Numbered from the stretch's first letter, positions 36,885 to 50,356 are shown. The stretch: DNA of 64,000 nt from Fratercula arctica (GCA_947846985.1 CANTUZ010000010.1:23793095-23857094), one strand, 5' to 3'. Made by a program: numbers and translations. Notes: generated by a model not told the origin, from the letters alone.

Positions 36885-38946
36885 CTGAAAGGCATAAGTG
36901 AGAAAGAACAAGCAAAAAAGGTAGATACTCAATTATAAAGATTCAGAGGACAAAACAGTAAAAATGCTACACATGAATCTTTCAAAGCATACATTAAAAT
37001 GGTTTCTGGGAATAAAAAAAGACTAAAAAACATGATTAGAAAGCACACAAAAATCTTCCAAGAAGTCCAGACCTCACGAAATTCTGAGGACATCATTCTG
37101 GAAACCCAAAGCATCTTGATTTAAATTGACAACCATGGCTGAAACATCTCTGAGCTCTTCTCAGTACAAGTCATTTCAAGGTAGGAATGAATATGGCCAG
37201 AGAATACACAGACTGAGTTGACCCGATGACACAACCCCTGTGTCATCAGTAAAAGAACATACCGTACCACTGAATTAACAGTCATTTCCCACTGCAAACA
37301 TACCACCTCAAAAGGGGAGGGATAGGGATGGACTACATGCATGTGATTTTATCAAAACATATTTCTCTAATAAGCAAAATGATACTAACCCCATAGCTTC
37401 CTAACTTCAAGTATGCCACAAAATTAATCAAAGCGAAGAGTTTAATAAAAATTTCTTCAGTAGAATCAGCATTAGTTATTCAGACCTTCCCCATAAGGGT
37501 AAAGATCTTCTGAATCCCATGGGATTAAAATCTTAACATAGTTTAGGTTAAATCCTTTTTTTTTCTTTTTTTTTTTTTAAATCAGAGTGTTTTAAAAACT
37601 TTTCATAAAACTGGAACTCGTGTTCAATATCATCCGTTAAACAATCTTTCCACTAGAAGAATAAATGCAAAATCCTGTGCCTCATGAGAGTTTCACATTT
37701 CATAAGAGACAGAGAGCAAATGACTGGAAGAGTCCTAACAATTTGTTTGGCTAATGCTATCTAAAACAACACACACAAAGTCTCCTCAATCTGTTATCTT
37801 AAAACTTGCAATAGCACTAAACACTAATGATACATGGAGAGGTGAAAGCTATCCACCAGTGAAAGAAGACCTTTTAGAAGAGCATTTTGTATCTGCAGTA
37901 AAGGTTTTCAGTATTTCACATAAACGTTTTCATGCAGATAAATACATGTTCCTCTAAACTGAAAGAGTTTATCAAGGGCACAATTAGCTGTTTTCATTGA
38001 GTATAAATCAGACAGCTGTCTCTAACTGCAACGGCTAGCAAAAGACATATGAGAAATGCTTTCTTCTTTGCAGATGTTTTTCCATGATTTAAGAGAAAGT
38101 TCTACTTCAAGAAATGAATGTAACGTTATCCAAATCTACATGGTCTATGGCTTTAATGGGTAAATTTACACATGAACAGTTGTTTTTTTTTTTTTTTCAG
38201 TCCCAATTTCCTCTTGGATTTTACCTATTTCATATAAGACTAAAACAGCTACAAAGATTCTGCAAGCCAAATTAAGCACACTGTGATGCCTCTGCAAATA
38301 AAACTATCTTTTAACAAGCAGCGGGGGGGGTCAATGCAAATGAATCAGCACTAACTGCTGTCATTAACAGTGCAGAAAAGAAAAAATACCACCCCTTCAT
38401 TCTAAGGGGGATCATAAAAGTCTGAAAATTGTAAGAAAACAGTTTTACAGATGAAGAAATTAGATACAAGTTTCATATGACAGAGGCATGTCTAAATGTC
38501 TATTTCTGTCTACATTTCATAATGCAACTGAAATACAAGGGATGTTGAACATATGCTTGGGACACGGGACACTACTTCAAGCACAGCGCTAAGCTATGCC
38601 TTAAAGGTTCATCAGTGTAAATAACGCAAAAACAATGGGTTTGGGGATTTTTTTTGTGGGGTAGGGGGGGAGTGGAGAGAACACATCCTAACCAGTCGTC
38701 TTGTTTTCCCACTATGTCAGCATCTCAATAGCTTAACTATCTATAAATGAACTGTCTCTTAAGAAGGAACTGATTCCATTTAATTCTGTATCATTCTGTA
38801 AACAAGAGAACAGTATTTAGAATAGATGGTACAATATACCTCAGCCTTTCTGCTACAACTAACTGCTCCCACGACTTCTAAACCGTTTTCCAGTTTTACA
38901 CACAATGATTCCAGCTGGTACAAAACAGAGAAACTTCCCCTTCAGT
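36885..38946. other. Non-coding stretch with T runs
   Basis: Contains a T-rich run at about 37555-37578 and 15 T at 38183-38197. Near 38440 GTTTTACAGATGAAGAAATT resembles the antisense MIR core but does not extend, so it is not called. No gene recognised. Confidence 0.45.
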
Positions 38947-39006
38947 GGGGTGAAGGGAAAACCAGAATCCAAACACGGGGTGAAGGGAAAACCAGAATCC
39001 AAACAC
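38947..39006 (+). repeat. Perfect 30-bp tandem duplication, two copies
   Basis: The 30-base unit starting GGGGTGAAGGGAAAACCAGA and ending ATCCAAACAC is present twice head to tail (38947-38976 and 38977-39006) without a mismatch. Perfect identity suggests a recent duplication or an assembly artefact. The unit length is a multiple of three, so frames passing through it stay open, giving repeated peptide words in short chance frames. It lies outside any supported exon. Confidence 0.92.
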
Positions 39007-39414
39007 TTTTCAACACGCCAGCTGACCCAAATGTTGCAGATAAATATAAGAAAGAACCATAAGTTACAAATTTTCATGCACCCCCACTCCCAAGATACCA
39101 AAATAATAGAAGAACCAGCTGAGGTACCAATGCAGACGTGACCGAAGAGGCCTCAGGCCCTGACAAATAAGTAACTTCTGCAACTTTCAAGGCAACACGA
39201 GTTCCCAGCTGCCGGTTTCCCTTCCCCAGTGTAATAAGATGTAACACAAATTTAGTTTACAGTATGGTGCCATATTTTGGCTGGAAGGCATAAGAGATCT
39301 GAATGTAACAATGTGTTAAATTGGAGTGTAGTACCTGTGTCTTGCTACCGCCTGCTTGATTTCCCCAGGGCCGAAGATGTGCCACCTGGAGACGGGCAGC
39401 ACGGGCTGACTTAC
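39007..39414. other. Presumed intron, nothing recognised
   Basis: Short non-coding stretch between the 30-bp duplication and the next candidate exon. No repeat recognised. Confidence 0.4.
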
Positions 39415-39543
39415 CCTTCCCAGGCACAACCACCTGGGCACAAGGTCCCAAACCGGACAACAAATCTTAGGCATTGGGACAGCGGTAAGGAAGGAAAGCA
39501 CGCTCTGAATGCTACCAAATGCTTCAGAGGAAAGGATTCGTCC
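39415..39543 (-). CDS. Candidate exon, gene unrecognised
   Basis: On the minus strand a good acceptor (ATGTTAAATATTTTCTTTCAG, last 20 bases TGTTAAATATTTTCTTTCAG) precedes 129 bases (43 codons) ending at a consensus donor (CTGGGAAGG followed by GTAAGTCAG). Two frames are open throughout: phase 0, beginning GRILSSEAFGSIQSVLSFLT, and phase 1, including DESFPLKHLVAFRACFPSLP. The first could join in phase to the candidate at 23289-23362. No domain is recognised. The splice signals are stronger than the coding evidence, so a non-coding RNA exon is a fair alternative. Confidence 0.32.
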
Positions 39544-42500
39544 CTGAAAGAAAATATTTAACATAATTCGCAAGCATCTCTCGCATTATCTCCTCCTACT
39601 TGCCTGTGCTGATATAAGAAAGGCGGGCATAAGTTATAATTCGGGCAACTGCTTCAAGTGACTGCACTGTAGACAGGAGCATCAACACCTACTACAAAAG
39701 GACACATTAGGGAGGCTTGTCTGTCCTACAAAATATTATAAAACAACCCTCTCTGCTGTAGTACGGACTCTATTCAAACACTTGTATCCTCTCAAGGTAT
39801 CTTACTGACAAACATGGCTAATGTGATGTGTAATGAAAGGGGATAAAGCCTTGCTTCCTAGAAAATAAAATCAGGCAGCTGATTTTACCAGAGGAAACAA
39901 AGGAGGTTGAAGCTCTCACTAATGGCTTTCTAAGTGTCTGATTTCTAATGCTAAAAGCTTCCTGCACTTAGGTTATGAATTTAGAAGGGAGAAATTATGA
40001 CACGCATGTATGTTATGCATTGTCTTACAGGCATGGTAACTTCTACCTCTTCTGTGAAGCTAATTTGTATGTTGTAGTCTTCTGCATTTCAAAATTTCAT
40101 CATCTTTTGAAGCAGCAAGAGACATTCTGAAAACGCCTCGTATCTTCTAGGCTGCCCTTGTGTTCATTGCTTCCCCACACAAATGAATGCCAAAATACCA
40201 AACCAATCCTTCTGTCCTGCTGCCTTTTCTCTCTGACCTCCAAGTAAATACTCCTAAATATTCTGTGACTGCTTGGAAAAATCTACTGTATTCCCACCTC
40301 CTCAAGCCATTCCTCTGTAAAACAGTTAATCTTGAAAATACAATGCTGTCACCTTCCTTTCACAGGTTTCTGCCATTGCTGTCACTATGGAAACAATCAG
40401 AACATCAAATATGTCAGTAAGCATGATTTATAAAATACGAAAGCGCCAAAGGTAAAGACTCTACATAAAAAACAATCAAGACAAAATTAGCTTGTTAGCA
40501 TGGAAACATTGGCTTTAAAGGATTTTCAAGTTCATATGAATTCCTAGGGCAATGCTGCAGTGAGCTATGGCCAAGGAGAGAGCCGCCAGCGCAGCATCAT
40601 GCACGAAGTCACACAGCCAAAGGCTGCAGCTCTCCACCAGGACGAAGTGTTCTAATCATCCCTCTTCCATCCATTTCAAACATAAGAATCAGACAGAAAA
40701 GAAAAGTTAGTATATCCCCAAAACATCCCACCAACATAAGAAATATTGTAAGACATACACACGTTTGTTTCTTTGAGATTTAGAAATAAATTAAGGAAGG
40801 CCCTTGCAGCGTGCACTGCCTTTATCTCAATGGCGCATTCAGTCATCTTCCCCTCTGCTCATCATCTTCGTTCACATCTGCATCAGAAGCAAAGTCAGAG
40901 CCAATTATTCTTAGCTTCTCAACCAAACAAAGATTTAAAGCAATCCTTAGAGAAACATCAGCTGTAGAGCTTGATTGGACAGCTATTCTGCTGTGTTGTG
41001 GCTTCAGCAATGCAGAAGCAGAGTGCTTATTATCCCTGTAAGACGAGGTTCATCCAAGCCCTGTATGTGCAGAAGAAGCAGTTTTCCCCTGCTCCCAGAG
41101 CTCGCCACATACTTCACTTTGACATGTTGACTCAATTATAGCACACGGGAGCCTCCAGGGAACAAACACAGCTTCTTGAGACAACTCCCTCTCCACCCCA
41201 CACACATTCTCTCTGTGTTTTTTTAGAAGCTCATTTCAAGGAACGTTTTGCCTTTCATCATCCCATTATTCTCTGTTTCTCTCCCCTCACTACATTACGA
41301 TGATGTGCCTACCCACTTCGTGTTGCTGCTTTTCCTCACCTGAACTGGCTTAGAAAGTAAGCCGCTATTCCACCTCAAATTCAGCTACTGAAGTTACAAT
41401 ACAGACAGCAAAAGGAAGAGGGACCTCCTCCTTATGCCACGACAAAACATTTCAGCTTAAAAAAGAAGAGCAAGAGAACAGCTCAAACACGAATGAGAGC
41501 CACAGAGCACTAGAAGAGAGGAACAGACACGCAGCTGTGAAGCATTTTTGAAAAGCATCATGGAGCCAAAAGAATAAATGTACACTTTTCTTAATAAGTA
41601 CATGGCAAATGGTAAGCTCCAGGTGCCATTTCAGGTAGGGGAGACAGTTTGCCACCTAGTCAGTGCTGGACAGGCGACCCTGAAGACTGCTCACTGCATT
41701 TGGGAGTTGGCTGAAGGATTTCTGCACATCCACTGCCTTCAATGCTACGTGCACATAGAGCAAATTCCCTTACATTCAGATTCTCCCAAGTGGCTCAGTA
41801 AAAGAAACAGTCTATAGTAGTTTTGACTTAAAAACAATTTTTTGACTGGGTATCTTAAAGACAGTTGGAAATTTACCATATTATTCTCTTTTTGCCACAG
41901 GACCAGCCACTTCAGCAGTAGTTGAGGTACTCTAAGATGGAGATACTCCCTTCCTCACTTGAAACATAAGCTTTTGATTCCTGATTTCCAAAATATGACA
42001 TCACATGCTTTGTCTGAGGTTCCCTCTATTAGATTGCAAGAGTCAGCTGGGATGAATCCAGACAGGAGCTGCAAGGAGAGAACGACTGAAAGATTCGGAA
42101 TCCTGCACTATAAACAGGGTAAGGAAGAACAAAAGAAGTTATAAATTACAGAACTGAGAGGAAAGGTAGAACAGAGGACAAGGTAAGCTGAATCACTAAG
42201 TCTTCTGGGGGAGCTCCCCTTCCACAAAAAGCATCTTCCAGAAACAAGGAGTGAATTTCAATCCATTGTTTCCCGGGTAGTTAATGATGACATTAAGTTC
42301 ACAATATCAGGAATCTGTATGATAGTAAGATGACAACTAGAGCTGGAGTTTATCTTGCTCAAATATTGGACAATTTGAAATAAGCCATTTCACCCCTTTT
42401 GAAAAGTTTCAAGAAATCCTAAATTAAAATATTAATGGAAATAATCAGTCTTTAGAAATTGACTCATGTACTGCATTGTGTGAGTTTATATTCTCTTCTA

Positions 42501-43657
42501 TCTGTCTCTTTTCTTCCTGTTTTCCATCAGTCATGCATGCCTGGTCCCCCTGATTCCCATTTACACCTCAGAATTAATAACAAGCAGAGCCATGAGTTCC
42601 ACAGACAAATTTGGGCACATTAAAAAGCACCTCCTGTTAGCAGTTTAGGTTTGCTTCTGCTCAACTCTTTGTTCTTGCGTAGATAAAGAAATATTAAAAA
42701 AAAGGAGGTTTTAAATTACCTGTGCTAAGTATTCACTACTTCCAAAAATATATTACTTTGCATTTGTCATGTCTTCAAAAAATCTACCTGGAGTCTGAAA
42801 CACATACACATTTAATCTTCTCAGGCTCTTCTTGCTTAGTACATCCAGAAAATAAAATTGTGTCCATTACTGCTTCCCTCTCACATGATTAGTGAACTAC
42901 ATATCATCTTCTGACTCTGGGTTCTTGGAGTTTAAAGTGATTAATGACAATGGAAAAGCCACAACGCTGGGTAGCAAACACTTGCTATTTTCTTTGCCTT
43001 TCACATATTTTCAAACAGCACTCTGAACTAGAAGATACTTTTCATACGCATACCCAGGGTTCACAGGTACAAACCACAGACAGAAAGGAGGGAACAAGGC
43101 AGTGGATGCAGCATAGTTGAGCCACAAACGTGGGCTAGTCGGTACTGACTACCTGCAGCAGACTGAACTTGCTCCAGATATTCTGATACTCTGAAACAGA
43201 GCACCAAGAAGGCAAATAAGCTTCAGAAGATTTATTTATTCTGGAAAATGACAGTGACTCTCAGTCACGTAACAGTCGTCTTCAAAGAAAAGAAATTAAA
43301 TCCAAAGCATCCTACTGATTCTGCACTGTTTGGGAGCCAGCACTTAACACAGCCTGTGTCCAAACACAGCTCTATCAGAGCCCAGCAGGCTTTCCAGAGG
43401 AATCACACACTACCAGAACACCAGTCAAAATCAACATGTAAACCCAGGTCCCCATTCTACACGGTATACCCCAGCTATTTCAAATATCCCTTCACATTAA
43501 CATAAGGGGCAAAGGCAATCTGTTTGGTAAAAATGAACAAGTGGCAAAAAAGATAGGATAAAATGTAATCTATTACTCATTAAATACATTAATTCTATGA
43601 ATGAATTACATTGATGACATCTGTGCCCCTTTTCTTTGGCATAAACAAAGTAGTTAC
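39544..43657. other. Long non-coding stretch
   Basis: AT-rich intron-like sequence. Near 40560-40680 a piece containing GAAGTCACACAGCCAAAGGC is faintly MIR-like on the minus strand. A strong minus-strand donor near 41329-41337 (GTTCAG followed by GTGAGGAAA) and strong plus-strand donors near 42117 and 42181 (GTAAGGAAG, GTAAGCTG) have no open exon attached that I can support. Confidence 0.45.
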
Positions 43658-43766
43658 CTTGCTGAGAGAACAGAACCTCTAAATCCAAATGAAGTTTGCC
43701 ATCCATGTAGACAAAGAATAAGATGACAATCATGTGACACATATTTATCACATTTTTAATGCAGTT
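43658..43766 (-). CDS. Weak candidate exon
   Basis: On the minus strand GCTGAGCATCTCCAGTTTCCAG (last 20 bases TGAGCATCTCCAGTTTCCAG) precedes 109 bases ending at CAGCAAG followed by GTAACTAC. The phase-0 frame includes MIVILFFVYMDGKLHLDLEV. A second acceptor-like site lies 4 bases before the donor, and the open frame continues past the donor, so the boundary is uncertain. No family recognised. Confidence 0.2.
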
Positions 43767-46700
43767 CTGGAAACTGGAGATGCTCAGCAATAAGAACAGT
43801 GTAAGAATTTAGACAGAACAAAATGAAACACGTGAAAGCATGATTGCTGGCAAGGAGCTATCCCCAGGAAGGACTGAGGAAGGATGGCACTTCTCAGCGA
43901 TTTTTCAGACCCAACACACATTCAAAACTTCTACTTCATGGAATCTCTGCTGCTTTTCCTAGTTCATGGGAAATTTCATCTCTGTTAGACAATTCAAGGG
44001 AAACTGAACTGCAAATTCCATTAACTTGAACTCTTAGACAGCAACTCGGCTACTGTGAGTCACTGACAGCTGGGAATAATCCTGCCAGCTTGGGAGAGAC
44101 ACCAAATTGAAGCCACTATCCACCCCCTGTATACTCGTGTCCACAAAAGCCAGCACATCTGAAAGGAATCACATGGATGCTACTGCTTACTGGAGATGGA
44201 GATGTCAGTCTGCTAGGAAAAAAAATGCCTTGGCAGGAAGGGCCTGCTTCAGGCAGCTGCTGATAATACAGCCCCACGTGCCCAGAGCTCCGCAGCAGAA
44301 GAGCGCTTCATGTCCAAAACTGTTGTTCCTAACACAGAGGTCTGAAACTTTGCCCTGCACCTGAATTTCTGGTTTGAGTGAGGATCTGAAAAGGGGGCTT
44401 AGAATGTTTTCCTGCAGTAAACTTATGTACTTACAATGACCTCCAAACCATCAGTTCTCTGGGGGTATGGAAAAGGAAGAGTAGCATGTAGTATGTTAAT
44501 GTAAAGACTCCCAAGATTCCTCTATACACATATCTCAAAGGTGTTCAAGCCTTCCTCCATCAGGAGTCGGAGCACAAATAAATGGATACCACAGAACATC
44601 AAGGACGAGCAATCAGCTTCTTTCAATAACTAAAATTACATCGCTAAATCCAACAATATTCCACACGAAATATTTTGTATCTCTGGTCTCATCAGGCTGT
44701 CTGATTAACAAATCTGACTTGTGCATTATATGCTGCTTTTGTTAGTTGCCTGAAGTTACTGCATGTCTACAGCTCAGCCAATTACACGGATACAACAGAA
44801 GGCATACAATAACTCATTTAAAAGGGTGAGAGAAATGACAAGAGGAAAGAAGCAATTTGATTCACATACCTAAAACTCCATCTTTTATAAAAAAGTATCA
44901 CATTTGGAAATAAAGTTAAGGGAGTTTGTTTGTTTGTTTGAGGGATTTGGTTTGGGGTTGTTTTTTTGTTGGTTTTTTTTTTTTTCCTTTTTAAGGAATC
45001 CATGCCTTCTAGAGGACAACCACAAAACCACAGGTATCTTCAGTAACTACCCTAACACTTTTCAACATATAAGCTCTGCTTGCTTTTAGGGCCTTGTCTA
45101 GAACAGCAAGTTCTAGAGGAAAAAAAACCAAAATGCTATTTCCAACTTAGTTGTACCACCGAGTCTCACATGATTTAGCCGCTAAGGGTAAAAAGACCAA
45201 AGATGCATAGCCTCAAGAGTACCACGGTAATTGCTGAACTAAACCTTATTGGAAATGATTATTCTCTACAATCCCCCAGGTACACAGAATTATTCTTTAT
45301 GATTATTTAATAAAATTACAGCCTCATAACCGTAACTTCTTCCAGGCCAGATCCTCACATCTACCTGCCACCTCTTGCTATTAAGCTAGCTCCTTGCTTG
45401 CTTGCAAATCCTTCTGCATATTGTATTCCTCATGATTCCTCCTCACCGCTTCCTGACAGAAGAAACACGCCAAACGCAACTGGAAACTCCAATTCATGCT
45501 ATTGTGCCAAGTATCAGTCAGGGACACACCTCTGACACACAGAACTAGTTTTTGAGCTGTGTGCAGGAGACTACTTACGTTAGTGTCCTTCTGTTAAGAG
45601 TCCTTAGTCAGAAAGGTTTTTCTCATGGATGTCATAGAGCAAGAGAATCACAGAACGAGATCTTGCTCTACCAGGTATATTCATCTGTACACAAAACCAG
45701 GAAAAGAATCTTGCCTTGCCTTTCACGATTTCAAAGATACACCCTGAAATTTAGTAGACATCTTTGAAATAACCAAAGCCCAGAAATAACCCAGAAACCA
45801 ATCAAACAAAATCCAAAACAAATAAATAGGAAATAAAAAAGTGTAACAACTTTTGGACAGTAAACTCCATGAAATATTGCCATAAGGTTGGAAACACAAC
45901 TGTGATACAGTAGTACAGATACTGTGATACAGAAGTACATTAACATGGACTTCTGACATCAACAGACGCATCTTCTGAGACAAGATGAAGAGGCTCCAGA
46001 TCAGACCAACAGCAAAGAGTATCATGAAAACACTAATTTTTAAAACAAGTGGATTCAAAAAAACCATCCAAATTGCAATTACAGAACAGGAGTTCTTCCA
46101 ACCTCTTTCCTTTTAACAAATACCCATATCTCTCCTCTAAGAAGTGTTAAACAGCTTCTTACAAGACAAGGCAACACTTAAGTAATGATTTTTAGGTAAC
46201 TGATAAATGTTATTATTAATATGATGCAGTGATATCCCTATTAAAAACTTTACTACAGGAAAACTTAAGCAAACAATAATAGCAACTGAGAAAATTTAAA
46301 TCTATGTATCTCAGTATGCTCAAGTTTTATCAAGTATAAAAGTCCAGCTTTCTAACGGAATATACAATATTTGCTTTTAATCTTGAACATTGCCAGATAT
46401 TTTTCTTCATAAAGTCAAGACATTTACTTTATATTATTTCTAGTGTATAAAAAGCCTTTCTAGGCTACCAGTTAGAAGCTTCTAGAATGTTTTATCCATG
46501 ACACACTTTTGTTCCTAAAATATTAAGCTAATGACTCTAATGCAGAGTGGTTTTACAGGCAGCGGTAGATAGCACCAGTATTTTTAAAGACAGAACACGT
46601 TTAAGGAAAATTGCCTGCAGAATGCCAATACACACCTAACATCTGACAGCATTAAGTTTTACAGATGCTCCTGAAGAACGGTCTTCAAACCTTGTGACAT

Positions 46701-46892
46701 CCCCGTTTCTGACGGTTAATGCAATCTCACTGGAAACAGACCAATACAGACTTTACAGCATCACATATTTACTTTCATCTACCCTTCCTTAAAGTACTAA
46801 AACTCTCCTATAAACAAAGTTTTGTTTGCGTGCAGATAAAACACAAACATTGTTTCTCAACCATAAAGCACTCAGATGTTTTTAAAAGTTAC
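43767..46892. other. Non-coding stretch with GTTT/T-rich patch
   Basis: Includes a GTTT-repeat and T-rich patch at about 44919-44990. A strong minus-strand donor near 44870-44877 (TTTTAG followed by GTATGTGAA) would close only a 12-base exon. No gene or repeat family recognised. Confidence 0.45.
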
Positions 46893-46935
46893 CTTCTGTG
46901 CTAATCCTTTCTTGTTTTACTCTATTCCCTGCCAA
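46893..46935 (-). CDS. Weak candidate small exon
   Basis: On the minus strand CGTTCTACAAGTGTTTCCAG precedes 43 bases ending at CACAGAAG followed by GTAACTTTT. The open reading is LAGNRVKQERISTE. It lies only 62 bases from the next candidate at 46998-47049, shorter than a usual vertebrate intron, so the two cannot easily both be used. Confidence 0.15.
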
Positions 46936-46997
46936 CTGGAAACACTTGTAGAACGACACCCGCCCCCCCTGCCCCTCTGCAGGCCTGGCACACTCAC

Positions 46998-47049
46998 CAT
47001 TGCACTGACGGAAGGGAAAGACTTGGAGAAATTCCTGCTCAAGTACCCA
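46998..47049 (-). CDS. Weak candidate small exon
   Basis: On the minus strand a strong acceptor (TTAATGGTTTTGCCCTGCAG) precedes 52 bases ending at a strong donor (GCAATG followed by GTGAGTGTG). Two frames are open; one reads WVLEQEFLQVFPFRQCN. No family recognised. The splice signals are good but the coding content is not informative at this length. Confidence 0.22.
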
Positions 47050-49179
47050 CTGCAGGGCAAAACCATTAAATTTATCCCCCATCTCATAACTAGCCTTCTC
47101 AATTTGATAAAAGCTTTTTTTCTTTCAGTTAATGCCCAGGTAGCTCTGTTACTTTCAGCAGACAGCCGATGTGACAGACATTAGATCTGATGAAGAATTC
47201 ACACAACTACGCAGGAAATGGGTAGTCAAGCACTCCTCTCAGCCATCCCTTCCCATGGGGGTCATTGGGTAAGAATCGTATTTTTATTACAGTTTATTTT
47301 CAGGGTCTTGGAGATTTCTCTAGCTCTAAATTTGGATCTGTTCAAGAGATGAAACCTGCCTGCCTTTCAGCTTCTGTGGTCTGCAGTGCTGCAGAATGCC
47401 ACACAATTTACACTAAACCAGAATTTAATAGTGCTTTGACGGCTGGCGCTCATGATTTTATGAGCTGGTAGATTAGATTTTCTCCATTGCAAACCTAGAT
47501 AGAGTTTAAGGTGGCAGGTTTGGTGAGTCTAAATTTATCAGTTCCTCTGAACGTAAATCCACATCAAAGAGGATGGAAAGTTAAGTACTCACCTTCTCAG
47601 CAGCACCTTTGTTCAGAAGCCAGCACACGGAGTGACAGCCAACAACGCCTGGCTCACACGCACACCCTCCAGCTGGGCGGGGGGGAAAGAGTAAAATGGG
47701 CCTGGGTTATAGATACACAGGGAAGTAACATCAAAGAGTACTTTAGTTTATACACGTATGAAAGTCACTGCACACAGGCTGAGCAAACAACCACTTTGTT
47801 CTAAACACCAATTATTCAACAAGACAGTGCACACACTATTGTGCCTCCATAAAAACAAGTGAAAGTGAAGACAACATTTCTTAATCACTGAAACTGATCC
47901 CCAATTATATAAAAGGAAAAGCAGGAAGAGGAAGAATATGCTAAGAACCTCCTGGCTTGCTTTAAGAGCTCACAGACCACCAGTCAGAGTTGTAACTTCC
48001 ATGACCGTAAGCATCAGGGCACCAAGAACTGGGCTTTAAATTTCACACAAGGACCTTTCTTCATAATGAAAAAGTTAAAACAGACCCTCAGATGAAGTCC
48101 TCGATACTGGAGCTCAGACAGCAGGTTAAATCCTTGTACCGACTGTATGCAGAGACCATGTACAGCAATACAACGTAGCACCATAAATTTGCTTTCTCGT
48201 AGTCCTGTTTGAAAACTAAGGTTCAGGGTTTTATGCTTTACAAAGGTAAACCCCAATATGGGTAGACCTTCCAAATTCTTTAAATAATCTCCTCAAATTA
48301 ATTCTAGGGCTGCTTTCCAACTAACAGGAGTCAGCCAGCAAATGCCAAGCATAGCCATGTCCTCCCTCCCACAAGCCAGTGACTCAGCCAGCGGCTCCAT
48401 GCGACTCCTCCTCACCTTCCCTCGACACTCCAGAGCCCAGCACGCACCTGACATCCATCCAGACAAGAAGCCACCAAGATAGTGGTGAACCTGAACACCT
48501 TTTGCTATTTACCCTATTGCACAAGCCAAACAGTTTAGGGCTGCTCTCCATCCTCTCAGATGCAGTCAAGCTGACTTTCTGTCTGCAATTTAAGATGCAC
48601 TTTGCTTGATTAAGGAAAAAATCTCTGCTTGCCTTCCTCTACGCTAAAAAGGTTTTGCTCCTGTTCTTACCATCCCATCAATTCCAGGTTGGCCGCACGC
48701 AACACAAATAGTAGCTTACAGTCTGGGAGCTCCCTCACCATCATTCACCTAAATGTAAACAGGAACAAAACAGTGCAACTAGTACTCTATATCTGGGATT
48801 AGTTTGCTCCCATTTATTTGCAGCTACAGCGTTCAGGCAGAATGTAGCAAGACAATATTCTTGAAAGTCATTCCCAAAGCTTATTCACCTTTCTTCTCCC
48901 CTTATATCTGTTTACATTGTTTGTCCAACTGTTCCTTTTTTAAATATTTTTCCAAAGAAAGACACCATCTAAGATTGGTATGCAACAATGTAGATTTGAA
49001 TCGGCAGGAAGCATTAGGGAGGCAAAATTAAAGAGTTAAGAGAGGCTGCCAGCTTGCCTTTATACCTCAAAAGCAAACATAAATTAAATGGGTAAAAGAG
49101 ACTTACTAAATTATTCAATCTATTTTCATCAGAAAGCTGACTCTTTGATGTTAGATTATTTCCTGAATCTTTCTACCAG
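47050..49179. other. Non-coding stretch
   Basis: A very strong minus-strand donor near 47582-47591 (GCTGAGAAG followed by GTGAGTACTT) is preceded, in the minus direction, by GC-richer sequence without a good acceptor or ATG. It could be the end of a 5' untranslated exon, but nothing else supports a transcription start. No repeat recognised elsewhere. Confidence 0.35.
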
Positions 49180-49850
49180 TCTTATATATTATATATTTGT
49201 TCTTATATATTTGTTCTTCCAACCTTTCCTTTGGGCAGACTATTCCATACTTCAACATATTTCATAATCTCATTCCCTGGCTTCCAGTTATGCCCCTTCT
49301 CACCTTACTAAATTAATTAGTTTCTATCTTTCAAGTATGTGCCTCTCAAATATTTGTAGACTCTTATCACATCTCTCAGCTACAGTTCTAGTTATCACAT
49401 AGCCAAGGTAGGCATGTTTGCCTGTCGGTCCCTTGGTCTGTACTCATTCGTCATGTGTCCCTCAGCTCTCTGCACTTGGTTTACATCTGTCCAGAAACAA
49501 GATGTTTCGGCCTGAACACTTGGCAAGTTAACCCTCACAGTTGTTCAAGAAAGAACTTCTCTTTAACTTGTATAACCCAAAACCATATTAATTTGATTTT
49601 TGCTGCCACGACACATCCACAAACTGATGTATCTGCTGCACAGCTACCCACCCCAAAGGCTTCTGGTGCTTGGAAAAACACTAGTGCTTTTCCAGTTTCG
49701 CTCTTCCCCTGGCCCACAAACACATTTCAGGTTAAACTTTTTTTGCCTGCATTCTCTCTGGTGCCTCCCCACAAATGGGAAAGCTCTAATTTTGATATTC
49801 TCTCATTACTTCTAGTATCTCTAGTTCTTCTGCGTTAGTGTCTTCATCTA
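49180..49850 (-). mobile_element. Old CR1/L3-type LINE fragment, 3' region
   Basis: Read on the plus strand, this is the antisense of the CR1/L3 reverse-transcriptase 3' region in the expected order. It has GGGCAGACTATTCCATACTT, then CAAATATTTGTAGACTCTTA with TCACATCTCTCAG, then TTTACATCTGTCCAGAAACA, then ATATTAATTTGATTTTTGCT. The element therefore lies on the minus strand. It is heavily diverged and frame-broken, with no intact protein. The AT-rich TATATATT patch at its left edge may be inserted or expanded. Boundaries are approximate. Confidence 0.75.
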
Positions 49851-50356
49851 CATCTGATTCACCTTCAGCATCTTAGAAGTTTAAAAAAAAAGGGCCTGTA
49901 ATAAAAGTGTTAAAAACATACATTTCTCAGTAAGATACCATGAGACAAGGTCTCCACATGGCTAAACATATTTCTGTTCAGCACTACTGTGTTTACATGT
50001 CTGTATCTTTCTGTTGCGAATTTCCTACTCTCAGCCTAAATTACATAGTGCAAAAAGAAAAGACCAAAACAGAAAATCTGACATATCTTAAGCCAGGTAA
50101 CATAGACAGCTAACCCAACAGCACTGTCAGAAGGTGGCAGGTACCTCCCTTTCTTCCCCTCCCTTTCCCACACATTAACCAGCCACACATTGCCTTTGAT
50201 GTGCCGCCACTGCCCTGTGCTGGCATATGCTGTGATGAGCCAGGTATTTTTCAATTTTAGATTTAGTGCACTGTGCATCTGTACAAATACTTATAAAGGC
50301 ACTATGCACCACATTATGCAGGGACAGGAGAAGAGTGGGACTGCGTGGGAACTTAC
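49851..50356. other. Non-coding stretch between CR1 and candidate exon
   Basis: No gene or repeat recognised. The A run near 49880 may be a slippage tract. Confidence 0.4.

Noticed and set aside
38430..38500. MIR-like core GTTTTACAGATGAAGAAATT
   Set aside because: The similarity does not extend beyond about 25 bases, too short to separate from chance.
41329..41400. Strong minus-strand donor near 41337
   Set aside because: The best acceptor gives an exon with stops in every frame.
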